DNA from: Sphingomonadales bacterium
GTDB lineage: Bacteria > Pseudomonadota > Alphaproteobacteria > Sphingomonadales > Sphingomonadaceae
Direction: 5' to 3'
NCBI GenBank assembly: GCA_016720115.1
Contig: JADJXT010000001.1
Location: 992,001 to 1,056,000 of the forward strand
Length of the DNA stretch: 64,000 nucleotides
Made by a program: the position numbers and the translations under genes. This document shows, piece by piece, positions 17,033-26,374 of the stretch. The first letter of the stretch is position 1, and each line of letters opens with the position of its first letter. The notes beneath the pieces were generated by a model. The model had not been told where the DNA came from. It ran no database searches and saw only the letters and a program-made list of their open reading frames with translations.

Positions 17033-18328
17033 TCAGTCGCAGGCTTTGTGCAGCAGTTGCGCGAGCCAGGCAGAAACGACACACATGGCCGCGCCGAGCA
17101 GCAACTGGTTCACCATGCTGATGCCTGCGGCACTCAGCCCCAGCGCGATCAGCGAACCGACAACCATCGCCCCTGAATTGACGATATTGTTCGCCGCGAC
17201 GGTGCGCGCGGTCTGATCCTTGGGCACAGTGGTGGTCAGAAAGGCGTAAAGCGGAACGACGAACATGCCGCCTGCGATGGCAATGCCCAGCAGGGTGCCC
17301 AGCAACATCCATGCACCATCATGGTTCACAAAGCTTCCGATCGTATAGAGTTCTCCGTCGCCATTGATCTGCCAGTGGCGGCAGACAAAGTGGAAGGCGA
17401 CCACGAACAACCCCATCGCGATGACGCTCGCAGGGGCGAAGCGTGCAGAAACCTGGCCCTTAAGCAGCCGGTTGATCGCGACCGATCCTATGGCAATCCC
17501 GATTGAGAATATCGCAAGGAAGAGGCTGGCCACTTCCTGATCCGCACCCAGAACATTTTTTGCCAGCGGCGGGAACTGGATGAACAGCACCGCGCCTATC
17601 GTCCAGAAAAAGCTGATCGACATGATGGCAAGGAACAGCTTGCGGATATGCATCGTGCCTTTGACCAGTGCAATCGAGGAACGCAATATGTGCCAGTCGA
17701 TCCCGGTTTCCTGATGTTCTGGCGGCGCGGGGGGGACCTGCCGCCCTGACAGATAGCCGAGCATCGCGGTCAGAACGACACCCAATGCGGCCCATTCGAC
17801 CGGTATGATGCCTGCCAAAATCGTGCCCACCAATATCGCGATATAAGTGCCTGCCTCCACAAGCCCGGTGCCGCCCAGCACCTCATCTTCCTTCAGATGC
17901 TGGGGCAGGATGGCATATTTGATGGGGCCGAAAAAGGTCGAGTGGATGCCCATTGCGAACAGCGCGAGCATCATCAGCGGGATGGCGATAACCGTCACCG
18001 CAATGTCCAGCCACGCCAATGCCAGCCCCGTGCCGCCAACCAGCATGATCAGGATTTCACAGAATTTGACGATGCGGATGATCTTTGCCTTGTCGCGCGT
18101 GTCTGCCAACTGCCCAGCGAGGGCGGACAAGAGGAAAAAGGGCAGGATGAACACTGCGGTTGCCACCGCGCTGAACAAGGCCTCGGCCTTTTCATCATTG
18201 TACACGCCGTAAACGACGAACAGCACCATGGCATTTTTGAACAGGTTGTCGTTGAAGGCGCCGAGCAACTGGGTCACGAACAGCGGCAGAAACCGCCGCT
18301 TGTTGAGCAAAGCCACCGAAGTTTGCAT
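17033..18328 (-). CDS. MFS transporter, LplT-like (lysophospholipid transporter type)
   Basis: A 431-residue, 12-helix MFS protein. The N-terminus FLPLFVTQLLGAFNDNLFKN is the signature of the LplT/Aas-associated lysophospholipid transporter group, and the loop ALAGQLADTRDKAKIIRI is the MFS motif A equivalent. Family members flip lysophospholipid across the inner membrane for re-acylation. There is no fused or adjacent acyltransferase here, so the substrate is inferred only. Start ATG 18328; a longer frame upstream lacks family similarity. Confidence 0.78.
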   Translation of the reverse strand: MQTSVALLNKRRFLPLFVTQLLGAFNDNLFKNAMVLFVVYGVYNDEKAEALFSAVATAVFILPFFLLSALAGQLADTRDKAKIIRIVKFCEILIMLVGGTGLALAWLDIAVTVIAIPLMMLALFAMGIHSTFFGPIKYAILPQHLKEDEVLGGTGLVEAGTYIAILVGTILAGIIPVEWAALGVVLTAMLGYLSGRQVPPAPPEHQETGIDWHILRSSIALVKGTMHIRKLFLAIMSISFFWTIGAVLFIQFPPLAKNVLGADQEVASLFLAIFSIGIAIGSVAINRLLKGQVSARFAPASVIAMGLFVVAFHFVCRHWQINGDGELYTIGSFVNHDGAWMLLGTLLGIAIAGGMFVVPLYAFLTTTVPKDQTARTVAANNIVNSGAMVVGSLIALGLSAAGISMVNQLLLGAAMCVVSAWLAQLLHKACD

Positions 18329-18575
18329 ATATAGACTGATCCCCGCCCGTGTTCGGCATTGCCCTAACGCACGCCCTTGCATTGGCAAGCGATTTTGCCT
18401 GCCCGGCATTGCCAGCGCATCGTTGCAGCAATGTTGCAATTCGGTTTACGAGCGTTGCGCATATGCCACAGCTTTGGGAATAAATTATCTGCCCAGCGCT
18501 ATTTGACGAAAAATTCTTGCCACGATTCCAGAAATATGAGGAGCTACGGAACTATAACATAATGGAGGGTGCGCA

Positions 18576-20954
18576 ATGCGCAAAACACACAGAAATATCT
18601 ACATTCGCACGGCGGTCGCCACGCTGATGGCTTCAAGCGCTATCGCGACTTCGAACCCCGTATTGGCACAAACGGCAGGCGGTTCCGACACCGACGAAAT
18701 TGTCGTCACGGCGCAAAAGCGCGAGCAGAATTTGCAGGACGTTCCGATCGCGATTACCGCCATGGGCACAGAGAAACTCGACCAGCTGCAGGTCAACGAA
18801 TTTGCCGATGTTGTGAAGTTTCTGCCCTCGGTAACCATCCAGCAGGCTGGCCCGGGCTTCGCGCAGGTTTATTTCCGCGGCGTGGCTTCGGGCGAAAACG
18901 CCAACCATTCTACCTCGCTGCCGACCGTCGGCACCTATCTCGATGAAATGCCGATCACGACCATTCAGGGCGCGCTCGATATTCACGCTTATGATCTTGC
19001 GCGCGTTGAGGCGCTCGCAGGCCCGCAGGGCACGCTTTATGGGGCCAGCTCGATGGCGGGTACGCTGAAACTGGTCACCAATGCGCCGGACCCTTCCGGG
19101 TTCTACGGAAATGCGGGCGTTGAAATCAACAATGTCGCACATGGCGATTTCGGTTCGGTCTTCGAAGGCTTCATCAACGCGCCGCTCGGCGAACGCGCCG
19201 CGCTGCGCCTTGTTGGCTGGTACCGCGATGATGGCGGCTATATCGACAATATCCCCGGATCGCGCACTTATGCGACTTCCGGCATTACGCAGAACAATGC
19301 CGCGCTGGTTGAGAAAAACTACAATGACGCGGAAACTTACGGTGCGCGCCTTGCGCTGGGTATCGACCTCAACGACAGTTGGACGATCAAACCGACCCTG
19401 ATGGGGCAGGTCCAGAAAGCCGAAGGCAGCTATGCGCGCGAGCGTTCGGGGCAGAACAGCGGGGACTACCAGATCGTCCAGTACAACCCTGAAAGCAGCA
19501 AGGACAAATGGCTCCAGGCTGCGATGACGATCGAAGGCAAGATCGGCAATTGGGACATGACGCTGACGGGCGGTCATCTGCGTCGCAAGACGACCACCGA
19601 AAGCGACTATTCCGACTATGGCTATTTTTATGACGCGCTAGCGGGCTATGGCGCCTACTGGTATGACAATGCCGGAGATCCGGTAAGCCCGAACCAGTAT
19701 ATCCAGGGCATCGACCGCTATCGGAGAAGCTTTGGCGAATTCCGTGTTTCCTCTCCGCAGGATGCGTCACTCCGTTTCATCGGCGGCCTGTTCTGGCAGC
19801 GCCAGACCCACAATATCGAACAGAATTACATCATCGATAACATCGCGGATTCGCTGACAGTTGCGGGAACCGACAGCAATATCTGGCTGACCAAGCAGTT
19901 GCGGACAGACCGCGACTATGCGGCTTTCGGCGAACTCAGCTTCGATGTCACCGACAAGCTGACGCTGACCGGTGGCGCGCGCCTGTACAAATATGACAAC
20001 TCGTTGGTCGGCTTCTTCGGTTTCCAGAATCCCGGCTACAGCAGCAACCCGATCTACCTTTGCACCGTCGCCCCGCAGGTTGCCGGATCGCCCTGTACCA
20101 ATGTGGATAAATCCACGTCGGATACCGATGCGATTTACAAGGTCAACGCGACTTACAAGATCAACGATGACGCGTTGGTTTACGCCACATGGTCGCGCGG
20201 TTTCCGTCCGGGCGGGGTCAACCGTCGCGGCACGCTGCCGCCTTATGGGCCGGATGAGCTCGACAATTATGAGCTTGGCTGGAAAACGACCTTTGGTGCC
20301 TTCCGTTTCAACGGTGCGGTTTACCAGCTCGACTGGAACAACATCCAGTTGTCGTTCCTGGGTGCCAATGGTCTGACCGAAGTTCGCAATGCCGGTATCG
20401 CCCGCATTCGCGGCGTTGAAATGGATGTTGGCTATCGTGCAGGCGGCTTCAGCCTGAACGCCGGGATGAGCTATAATGATGCCGAAATCCGCCGCGATTT
20501 CTGCGTGATTGCCAATGCAAACTATGATTGCACTACGGCGGGCAATGCCCTGTTGGCGCCATCGGGTTCGCGCCTGCCGGTGACGCCGAAATTCAAGGGC
20601 AATGTCGTCGCACGCTATGAATTCCCGGTTTCGGACTGGAACGGGCATATCCAACTGGCGGCCAATCACACGGGCAGTCGCCGTAGCGACCTTCGCCCGG
20701 TGCAGGCTGCGATCAAAGGCGGGCTCGCTTCTTACACCACAGTCGATTTCAGCCTTGGCGTGAAGAACGACCTGTGGAGCATCGAAGCCTTCGCGACCAA
20801 CCTGTTCGACGAACTCGGTGTCGTAAACACGGGCGTCTCCTGCCTTGAAACCGTTTGCGGCGATCCGGGTGGTGGCTCCGCGTTGGGAGGCACCTTCTAC
20901 GATACGATCATCAAACCGCGGGTGATCGGCCTTAAATTCAGCCGCGATTTCTGA
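18576..20954 (+). CDS. TonB-dependent outer membrane receptor
   Basis: A 792-residue outer-membrane receptor with a signal peptide (cleavage after NPVLA-Q). The TonB box-like DEIVVTAQKREQNLQDVPIA is followed by the plug domain (QVYFRGVASG, GPQGTLYGASSMAGTLKLV) and then a 22-strand barrel ending with the aromatic residue in LKFSRDF. The ribosome binding site TGGAGGG precedes ATG 18576. The adjacent APC amino acid permease could be the inner-membrane partner, but the ligand is unknown. About 245 bases upstream hold its promoter. Confidence 0.95.
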   Translation: MRKTHRNIYIRTAVATLMASSAIATSNPVLAQTAGGSDTDEIVVTAQKREQNLQDVPIAITAMGTEKLDQLQVNEFADVVKFLPSVTIQQAGPGFAQVYFRGVASGENANHSTSLPTVGTYLDEMPITTIQGALDIHAYDLARVEALAGPQGTLYGASSMAGTLKLVTNAPDPSGFYGNAGVEINNVAHGDFGSVFEGFINAPLGERAALRLVGWYRDDGGYIDNIPGSRTYATSGITQNNAALVEKNYNDAETYGARLALGIDLNDSWTIKPTLMGQVQKAEGSYARERSGQNSGDYQIVQYNPESSKDKWLQAAMTIEGKIGNWDMTLTGGHLRRKTTTESDYSDYGYFYDALAGYGAYWYDNAGDPVSPNQYIQGIDRYRRSFGEFRVSSPQDASLRFIGGLFWQRQTHNIEQNYIIDNIADSLTVAGTDSNIWLTKQLRTDRDYAAFGELSFDVTDKLTLTGGARLYKYDNSLVGFFGFQNPGYSSNPIYLCTVAPQVAGSPCTNVDKSTSDTDAIYKVNATYKINDDALVYATWSRGFRPGGVNRRGTLPPYGPDELDNYELGWKTTFGAFRFNGAVYQLDWNNIQLSFLGANGLTEVRNAGIARIRGVEMDVGYRAGGFSLNAGMSYNDAEIRRDFCVIANANYDCTTAGNALLAPSGSRLPVTPKFKGNVVARYEFPVSDWNGHIQLAANHTGSRRSDLRPVQAAIKGGLASYTTVDFSLGVKNDLWSIEAFATNLFDELGVVNTGVSCLETVCGDPGGGSALGGTFYDTIIKPRVIGLKFSRDF

Positions 20955-20974
20955 TGTCGCTTTCGGCACTGCGC

Positions 20975-21057
20975 AGGGACTGTCCCCGAATGGGGGCTGT
21001 CCCCAATCGCGGCGCTGATCGCCTGCCAAAAGGGACAGTCCCCGTGCGGGGGCAGTC
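20975..21057. repeat. GGGACAGTCCCC-type palindromic repeat pair
   Basis: Copies of GGGACTGTCCCC and GGGGGCTGTCCCC at 20976-21004, and the inverted partners GGGACAGTCCCC and GGGGGCAGTC at 21032-21057. They flank about 27 bases and can fold into nested hairpins. Such elements are often linked to REP-associated tyrosine transposases (RAYT); no such gene is in the window. The repeat lies between the receptor stop and the permease start. Confidence 0.75.
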
Positions 21058-21066
21058 TTTGGCGCA

Positions 21067-22371
21067 GTGAACAACTCGATCGAAAAGCCGGGTCAAAAGC
21101 TCGGCTTTTTAATGTCGGTGGCGCTGGTCATGGGCAACATGATCGGCTCGGGCGTGTTCCTGCTGCCGCAGGGGCTTGCGCCGTTCGGCTGGAACGCGAT
21201 TGCAGGCTGGGTGGTGACGATAGCCGGGGCGCTGTGTCTGGCGCATGTGCTGGCCAGGCTCACGGCAGCGCATGACAGGGCCATCGGCCCTGCAGAACTG
21301 GTCGAGCAAAGCTTTGGTCCCCTGGCGGGCTTTCTCATCGGTTTTGCCTTCTGGGTGTCGGTCTGGACCGGGTGCGTTACGATCGCGGTCGGTGCGGTTT
21401 CCTACATGGCGAGTTTCTGGCCCGTCATCGGCGCGCACCCGTCGCTTGCCGCGCTAGGGGTGATCTGGGCGATGACCGCGATCAATCTGCTGGGCGTCCG
21501 CTCGGCAGGGTCGTTCCAGATGATAACCACGCTGCTCAAGCTGACCCCGCTGATCGTCGTCGCCGTGCTGATCGGCGTGGTCCTCGCGCGCGAGGGCACG
21601 GCCCCGGTGGCGCCATTCCCGGCGCAAGGGCTGTCGCTGCCCTCGGTCAACGCCGCTGCGGCGCTGACGCTGTGGGCGATGGTCGGTTTCGAGGCAGCGT
21701 GCGCGGCCTCGCACAAGATCGAAAATCCGCAGCGCAATGTGCCCCGCGCGACATTTTACGGCGCGCTGCTCTCGGGCATCATCTACCTTATCGTTTGCTC
21801 GGGCATCACGCTGATGCTGCCAGCGGACAAGGTCGCGGCCTCCAATGCGCCCTTCGAGCTGTTCGTCGCCACATTCTGGTCGCCCGGCCCCGCTTCGCTG
21901 ATTGCCGCCTTTGCCGCGATCAGCGCCATTGGCGCTGTCAACGGATGGACGCTGGTTCAGGGGGAGGTGCCGCTCGAAATGGCCGGACGGCGGATGATGC
22001 CCGCCTGGTTCGGCCGGACGATGCGCAACGGGGTGCCGGTCAACGGGCTGGTCACGGCCACGGTGCTGGGCAGCATCCTGATCTACGCAAACAGCAGCCA
22101 GTCGATGGGCGGCCTGTTCACCTTCATGGCGTTGCTGACCACTTCGGTCACGCTCTGGCTGTATCTCGCCTGTGCCGCGGTTGCCCTCAAATGCCGCATC
22201 GCCATGCCCTTTGCCTTTGCAGGCATCGCTTTCGGTATCTGGAGCCTTTGGGGCGCCGGTATCGAAGCCGGCGGCTGGAGCATCGTGCTGATGCTCGCGG
22301 GTTTGCCGCTCTACTGGTGGGCCCGGCGCAGCAACCTGCCGACCAGCGACCGGTCAGCCAATATTTCCTGA
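21067..22371 (+). CDS. APC family amino acid permease (AdiC/PotE-like)
   Basis: A 434-residue inner-membrane transporter with about 12 hydrophobic helices. Helix 1 carries the APC signature GNMIGSGVFLLP, and helix 6 has the LTLWAMVGFEAACA segment typical of the AdiC/arginine-agmatine antiporter subgroup. It probably imports or exchanges amino acids or amines. The start is GTG 21067 directly after the repeat. Its last 61 bases overlap tail-to-tail with the convergent FAD oxidoreductase gene. Confidence 0.88.
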   Translation: MNNSIEKPGQKLGFLMSVALVMGNMIGSGVFLLPQGLAPFGWNAIAGWVVTIAGALCLAHVLARLTAAHDRAIGPAELVEQSFGPLAGFLIGFAFWVSVWTGCVTIAVGAVSYMASFWPVIGAHPSLAALGVIWAMTAINLLGVRSAGSFQMITTLLKLTPLIVVAVLIGVVLAREGTAPVAPFPAQGLSLPSVNAAAALTLWAMVGFEAACAASHKIENPQRNVPRATFYGALLSGIIYLIVCSGITLMLPADKVAASNAPFELFVATFWSPGPASLIAAFAAISAIGAVNGWTLVQGEVPLEMAGRRMMPAWFGRTMRNGVPVNGLVTATVLGSILIYANSSQSMGGLFTFMALLTTSVTLWLYLACAAVALKCRIAMPFAFAGIAFGIWSLWGAGIEAGGWSIVLMLAGLPLYWWARRSNLPTSDRSANIS

Positions 22372-23927
22372 GCGCAATTGTGCCCCGGCGCGCCGGTTAC
22401 ACCGCCGCCCGGATGCGCGCCCGCGCCGCACATATAGAGGCCTTTGACCGGGCCGCGATAGGCGCCATGGCCCAGCACCGGTCGCGCCGACCAGAGCTGG
22501 TCGAGGCTCATATTGCCGTGCATGATGTCGCCTCCTGCCAGACCGAATTTGCGCTCAAGGCCCTTGGGCGAGAGGATCTGGCGGCCAAGGATGGAGGCGC
22601 GGAAGCCGGGCGCATAAGCCTCTACCGTATCGATGATCGTGTCGGCGGCCTTCCCTTCCTCGGCATCCCAATCACGACCGTCAGGCAGCTCGGGCGCGAA
22701 TTGCTGGCAGAAGAGCGATGCGACATGCTGTCCCGGCGGCGCAAGGCTGTCGTCGACTGTCGAGGGAATCAGCATTTCAACGATCGGTTTCTTCGACCAG
22801 CCGTAACGTTTCGCGTCGAGGAAGGCCTCGTCCATATAATCGAGTGTCGGCGCGATGATGATGCCCGACTGGTGATGCTCACCCGGTTCGGGAAGGCAGG
22901 TGAACTTCGGCAGTTCGGACAGCGCGACATTCATGCGGAAGGTGCCGCTGCCGACCTTGAAGCCCTTTATGCGCCGCCTGAATTCGGGCTTGAGATCGGC
23001 ATCGTCGAACATCTTGCCGTAAAGCAGCTTGGGTCCGACATTGGACACGACCCGGCTGGCAATCACCTCCTCACCGCTTTCGAGGCGCACGCCAGCGACC
23101 TTGCCGCCATCGATCAGCACGCGATCGACGGGGCTTTCAAGGCTGATCTCGACCCCCAGATCGCGGCACACCTTGGCCATGATCTGCGTGATATTGCCCA
23201 TGCCGCCGATGCTGTGGCCCCAGGCGCCCTTCTTGCCGTTCACCTCGCCAAAGACATGGTGGAGGAGGACATAGGCGCTGCCGGGGGTGTCGGGGCTGGC
23301 ATAGTTGCCGACGACGGCGTCAAAGCCGAACGCCGCCTTCACCGCCTCGCTTTCAAACCAGCTGTCGAGCAGCGTGCGTGCCGACTTGGTGAACAAGTCG
23401 AGCACGTCACGCTGCCGCTCAATCGAAAGGCCTGCAAGCTTGCGACCCTGAAGGGCACCATCGATCAAGGTTTTCATTCCGTCGCCAACATTGGGCGGCG
23501 ATTTCATCGCGAGGTCGCGCAGCACGTCCGCGACGACCTCAAGGCTGTCATAATAAGCGGGAAGGATATCGGCGTCGGCTCGCGAAAACCGGGCGAATTC
23601 CGCCTGCGTCCGTTCCAGCCCGCCGCCGAGCTTGAGATAGCCGCCATCCTCCTGCGGCAGGAAGTTGGAGATCGGGCGCTCGATCACGCGATAGCCATGA
23701 TCGGCCAGCCGCATGTCCTCGATCACCTTGGGCTGGAGCAGGCTGACGGTGTAGCTCGCCACCGAATTGCGGAAACCGGGATGGAATTCCTCGGTCACCG
23801 CCGCCCCGCCAACGACATCGCGGCGCTCGACAATCCGCACCTTCATGCCTGCACGCGCGAGGTAGAAGGCGCAGACAAGGCCGTTATGGCCACCGCCGAT
23901 GATTACGGCATCATATTTTTGGGTCAT
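22311..23927 (-). CDS. Phytoene dehydrogenase-like FAD oxidoreductase (PYROXD2-type)
   Basis: A 538-residue flavoprotein. The N-terminal Rossmann motif is VIIGGGHNGLVCAFYLARAG, then VERRDVVGGAAVTEEFHPGF. The C-terminal FAD segment is LYMCGAGAHPGGGVTGAPGHN. This is the layout of the carotene-isomerase/PYROXD2 group of amine-oxidase-like proteins, mostly uncharacterised in bacteria. The start is ATG 23927. It lies 141 bases after the Rieske oxygenase gene on the same strand with a repeat between them, so co-transcription is possible. Substrate unknown. Confidence 0.82.
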   Translation of the reverse strand: MTQKYDAVIIGGGHNGLVCAFYLARAGMKVRIVERRDVVGGAAVTEEFHPGFRNSVASYTVSLLQPKVIEDMRLADHGYRVIERPISNFLPQEDGGYLKLGGGLERTQAEFARFSRADADILPAYYDSLEVVADVLRDLAMKSPPNVGDGMKTLIDGALQGRKLAGLSIERQRDVLDLFTKSARTLLDSWFESEAVKAAFGFDAVVGNYASPDTPGSAYVLLHHVFGEVNGKKGAWGHSIGGMGNITQIMAKVCRDLGVEISLESPVDRVLIDGGKVAGVRLESGEEVIASRVVSNVGPKLLYGKMFDDADLKPEFRRRIKGFKVGSGTFRMNVALSELPKFTCLPEPGEHHQSGIIIAPTLDYMDEAFLDAKRYGWSKKPIVEMLIPSTVDDSLAPPGQHVASLFCQQFAPELPDGRDWDAEEGKAADTIIDTVEAYAPGFRASILGRQILSPKGLERKFGLAGGDIMHGNMSLDQLWSARPVLGHGAYRGPVKGLYMCGAGAHPGGGVTGAPGHNCAQEILADRSLVGRLLRRAHQ

Positions 23928-23957
23928 TGGAAATTCCGGCTGATTACAAAACCGCAA

Positions 23958-24050
23958 GCCCTGAGCCTGTCGAGCCGTAGGCCACCGAAGGTGAACGGCG
24001 TCTCAAGGTTTGCGCTTTGGCTGTTAGGCGCCCTTCGACAGGCTCAGGGC
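23958..24050. repeat. Inverted repeat of the TTCGACAGGCTCAGGGC family
   Basis: GCCCTGAGCCTGTCGA at 23958-23973 and its exact reverse complement at 24035-24050, separated by 61 bases. This core is common between genes in sphingomonads and other proteobacteria. Degraded copies appear near 7552-7578 and 34714-34726. Confidence 0.85.
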
Positions 24051-24068
24051 TACGGTGAAATGTAAAGG

Positions 24069-25232
24069 TCATTTATGGCTCCAGCCCGGTGCGGGGCGTT
24101 GTTCCTGCGCCGCTTCGGGAATGAGGCTGCGGATGCGTGCGCAAAAGCTTTTGAGGCAGACTTCCTTGTCCGACAGCGGGCCCATCGAGAAAGTACGGCT
24201 CGCCATGCCTTCCTGCACGCGGGTGATCAGCGCAGTGTCTTCGGCATTGACCTGCCGGTTGATGCGCCAGTTGAGATAGCGCGCGGCCTTCATTTCGCGC
24301 CGGTTATCGTCAAATACATAGCTGATTTCGCGGATCAACGAGGTGGTCGGGCCGGTGGGCAGCCATTGCATGAAATCGACCTGGTCGGGGTAGATGTCGA
24401 AGGCGACCGAGGGCCACAGTTTGAAATAGAGCCAGCGCTTCTGGTTGGCTTCGGGAAGGTGCGGCACCGGCGGCAGCAGGCTCTGGTAAGCGCGCTCGGA
24501 CCAATTGGCCGATGGCCGGTCGACCAGATCGCCCCACATGCGGTCGACATGTGGCTCGGCCTCGATGCCATAGCTTTTGCCGAAAAGGCGGGTGAGGCCG
24601 GGGTGGGCGACGGGGATGTGGAGCCCGTCCGAGTAATTGTCGCCGACATTCTTCCAGTTCACATCGCGCGGGCGCATGGTAACGCGGCCCAGCGCTTTCA
24701 GTTCCTCGAACCGATAGGGCGCGACCTGCTCTTCATAGGGTGCCATCATGTCAGCGACTGATGGCCCGCCGCTTGTCAGGCGGACGAAGATGAAACCGCG
24801 CCAGATTTCCATGTCGACCGGCATCAGCCCCGCCTTGCCCTTGTCGAGCGTGGGGTAGGAGGCGCTGTCGGGGACGCCGGTCAGGCGACCGTCGAGTTCG
24901 TAGGTCCAGGCATGATAGGGGCAGACCAGCTTCTTCGCGCAGCCGCTCGATCCGTCGACGATCCGGCTTCCGCGATGGCGGCAGACATTGGTGAAGGCGC
25001 GCAGCTTCCGGTCGGTTCCGCGCACGACGATGACGCTTTCGCCGACATAGTCGAGGCTGTGCCAGTCGCCCGCATCGGGCACATCGGAAACATGGCAGAC
25101 GACCTGCCAGCCGGGGCGGAAAATGCGGTCGATTTCAAGGCTGGCAAATTCGGGATCATGATAGGTCCAGGCAGGAAGGCTCCAGCCATCGAGAGGATCA
25201 TGCGTGATGTTGAGGCTGTGGATGCTTGCCAT
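24069..25232 (-). CDS. Rieske non-heme iron oxygenase, alpha subunit
   Basis: A 387-residue ring-hydroxylating-type oxygenase subunit. The Rieske cluster ligands are CRHRGS (Cys84, His86) and CPYHAW (Cys104, His107). The mononuclear iron site is DNYSDGLHIPVAHPG (bridging Asp202, His205, His210), with the third ligand in the late NAEDTALITRVQEG. It inserts oxygen into a substrate, needing a separate reductase and ferredoxin that are not in this window. There is no beta subunit, so it is probably a homotrimer that may act as a monooxygenase or demethylase. The start is ATG 25232. It is divergent from a TetR gene only 33 bases away, with a palindrome between. Confidence 0.92.
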   Translation of the reverse strand: MASIHSLNITHDPLDGWSLPAWTYHDPEFASLEIDRIFRPGWQVVCHVSDVPDAGDWHSLDYVGESVIVVRGTDRKLRAFTNVCRHRGSRIVDGSSGCAKKLVCPYHAWTYELDGRLTGVPDSASYPTLDKGKAGLMPVDMEIWRGFIFVRLTSGGPSVADMMAPYEEQVAPYRFEELKALGRVTMRPRDVNWKNVGDNYSDGLHIPVAHPGLTRLFGKSYGIEAEPHVDRMWGDLVDRPSANWSERAYQSLLPPVPHLPEANQKRWLYFKLWPSVAFDIYPDQVDFMQWLPTGPTTSLIREISYVFDDNRREMKAARYLNWRINRQVNAEDTALITRVQEGMASRTFSMGPLSDKEVCLKSFCARIRSLIPEAAQEQRPAPGWSHK

Positions 25233-25245
25233 GACAGGACGCTTA

Positions 25246-25261
25246 TTATACAGTCGTATAA
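25246..25261. promoter_or_regulatory. Palindromic operator in the Rieske/TetR divergent promoter
   Basis: TTATAC-AGTC-GTATAA, arms perfectly complementary. On the minus strand it overlaps a TATAAT -10 box for the oxygenase gene. It is probably the site of the adjacent TetR (25266). A closely similar palindrome lies at 29529-29544. Confidence 0.7.
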
Positions 25262-25265
25262 CAAC

Positions 25266-25859
25266 ATGCAAGCCGTCCGATCTTCTTTTACCCGCGAAGC
25301 AGCCGACACGCGGCGCGAGGCGCTGATCGAGGCGTGCGCCCGCTCGCTGGCGCGGAACGGGGTGCAGGGGACGTCGGTGCGCGTGATCTGCACCGAAGCG
25401 GGGGTTTCGCCCGGGTTGCTGCGCCATTATTTCGACGGCATCGACGCGCTGATCGCCGCAACCTACCGCGCGACGGGGGACAGGGTGCAAAAGGCGCTCG
25501 CTGAAGCGGTCGCGGCCGCGCCGCAGACCCCGCGCGACCGGCTGCTCGCCTATCTGACTGCCAGCTTCGTGCCGCCGGTTGCCGATCCCGGGTTGCTCGC
25601 CACCTGGCTCGCCTTTTGGGCGCTGACCAAGACCGACGCGGCGATCGCTGCGCTGCATGGCGAGATTTACCGCGACTATCGTGCCGACCTCGAAGCCCTG
25701 CTTACCGCCTGCCAGCCCGGCGACCACCGGCTGACCTCGGTTGCGCTGACCGCGCTGGTCGATGGGCTATGGCTCGAACTCAGCCTCGGCGACGCGCCGT
25801 TCACGCGGGCCGAGGCGAGTGCGCTGGTGGAGAAGTGGCTCGACGCCCTTCTGGCATAG
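25266..25859 (+). CDS. TetR/AcrR family regulator (BetI-like)
   Basis: A 197-residue repressor. The N-terminal helix-turn-helix region is RREALIEACARSLARNGVQG, then VRVICTEAGVSPGLLRHYF, as in BetI-type TetR proteins; the C-terminal part is a ligand-binding helical domain. The start is ATG 25266, four bases beyond the palindrome, so the transcript would be leaderless or have a very short leader. It probably controls the divergent oxygenase and possibly the second promoter at 29.5 kb. The inducer is unknown but presumably the catabolic substrate. Confidence 0.88.
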   Translation: MQAVRSSFTREAADTRREALIEACARSLARNGVQGTSVRVICTEAGVSPGLLRHYFDGIDALIAATYRATGDRVQKALAEAVAAAPQTPRDRLLAYLTASFVPPVADPGLLATWLAFWALTKTDAAIAALHGEIYRDYRADLEALLTACQPGDHRLTSVALTALVDGLWLELSLGDAPFTRAEASALVEKWLDALLA

Positions 25860-25878
25860 CATCAAAAATGTAAGGCAC

Positions 25879-25907
25879 TTGACAATAAATTGCATTGCAG
25901 ATTATGC
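25879..25907 (+). promoter_or_regulatory. Candidate promoter of the marR-P450 unit
   Basis: TTGACA at 25879-25884 with TTATGC 17 bases later. It overlaps the inverted repeat CAAT-AA-ATTG (25883-25892), which could be a MarR autoregulation site. Transcription would begin close to the ATG at 25916. Confidence 0.4.
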
Positions 25908-25915
25908 CATGGCCC

Positions 25916-26374
25916 ATGAAGCTCGTTTCTTCGCAGCCCGAACCTGAAATTCTCACCGCACTCGATGCACTGACTTTCCGTTTCGAAGACCTGCCGCGCC
26001 AGTTGCGCCGCATCATCGACGAAGCGCTGCACGGTCACGATCTCAGCCGCACGCAATGGCGCCTGCTGGCCTACACTCTGCGGCAGGAAGGGCTGACGCA
26101 GACCGAGCTGGCAGGCTATCTCGAAATCGAGCGCGCCAGTGCTGGCCTCGCCATCGACGCGCTGGAGAAAAAGGCCCTGGTGGCGCGCTGCCAGCACCCG
26201 GACGATCGCCGCGTCTGGCGGATCGTTCCCACCGCAAAGGCCAAGACCCTGCTGCACGAGCTGCGTGATACCATGAACGAAATTTATGCGCAGCTGTTCA
26301 AGGGCTTCAGCGCACTCGAATTGCAGCTGCTCGGCAATTTCTTCGAACGCATCGCACACAATATCAAGGCATGA
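25916..26374 (+). CDS. MarR family transcriptional regulator
   Basis: A 152-residue winged-helix regulator. Seen: LSRTQWRLLAYTLRQEGLTQ, TELAGYLEIERASAGLAIDA (recognition helix region) and the wing HPDDRRVWRIVPT. Start ATG 25916; upstream in-frame ATG 25904 and TTG 25895 are alternatives, none with a clear ribosome binding site. Its stop overlaps the P450 start as ATGA (26371-26374), so the two genes are translated together and the regulator probably controls its own operon. Confidence 0.88.
   Translation: MKLVSSQPEPEILTALDALTFRFEDLPRQLRRIIDEALHGHDLSRTQWRLLAYTLRQEGLTQTELAGYLEIERASAGLAIDALEKKALVARCQHPDDRRVWRIVPTAKAKTLLHELRDTMNEIYAQLFKGFSALELQLLGNFFERIAHNIKA

Noticed and set aside
21372..24065. 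Open frame of about 900 codons on the plus strand across the permease and the FAD oxidoreductase
   Set aside because: Out of frame with the permease and antisense to the oxidoreductase; arginine-rich low-complexity product without recognisable motifs.
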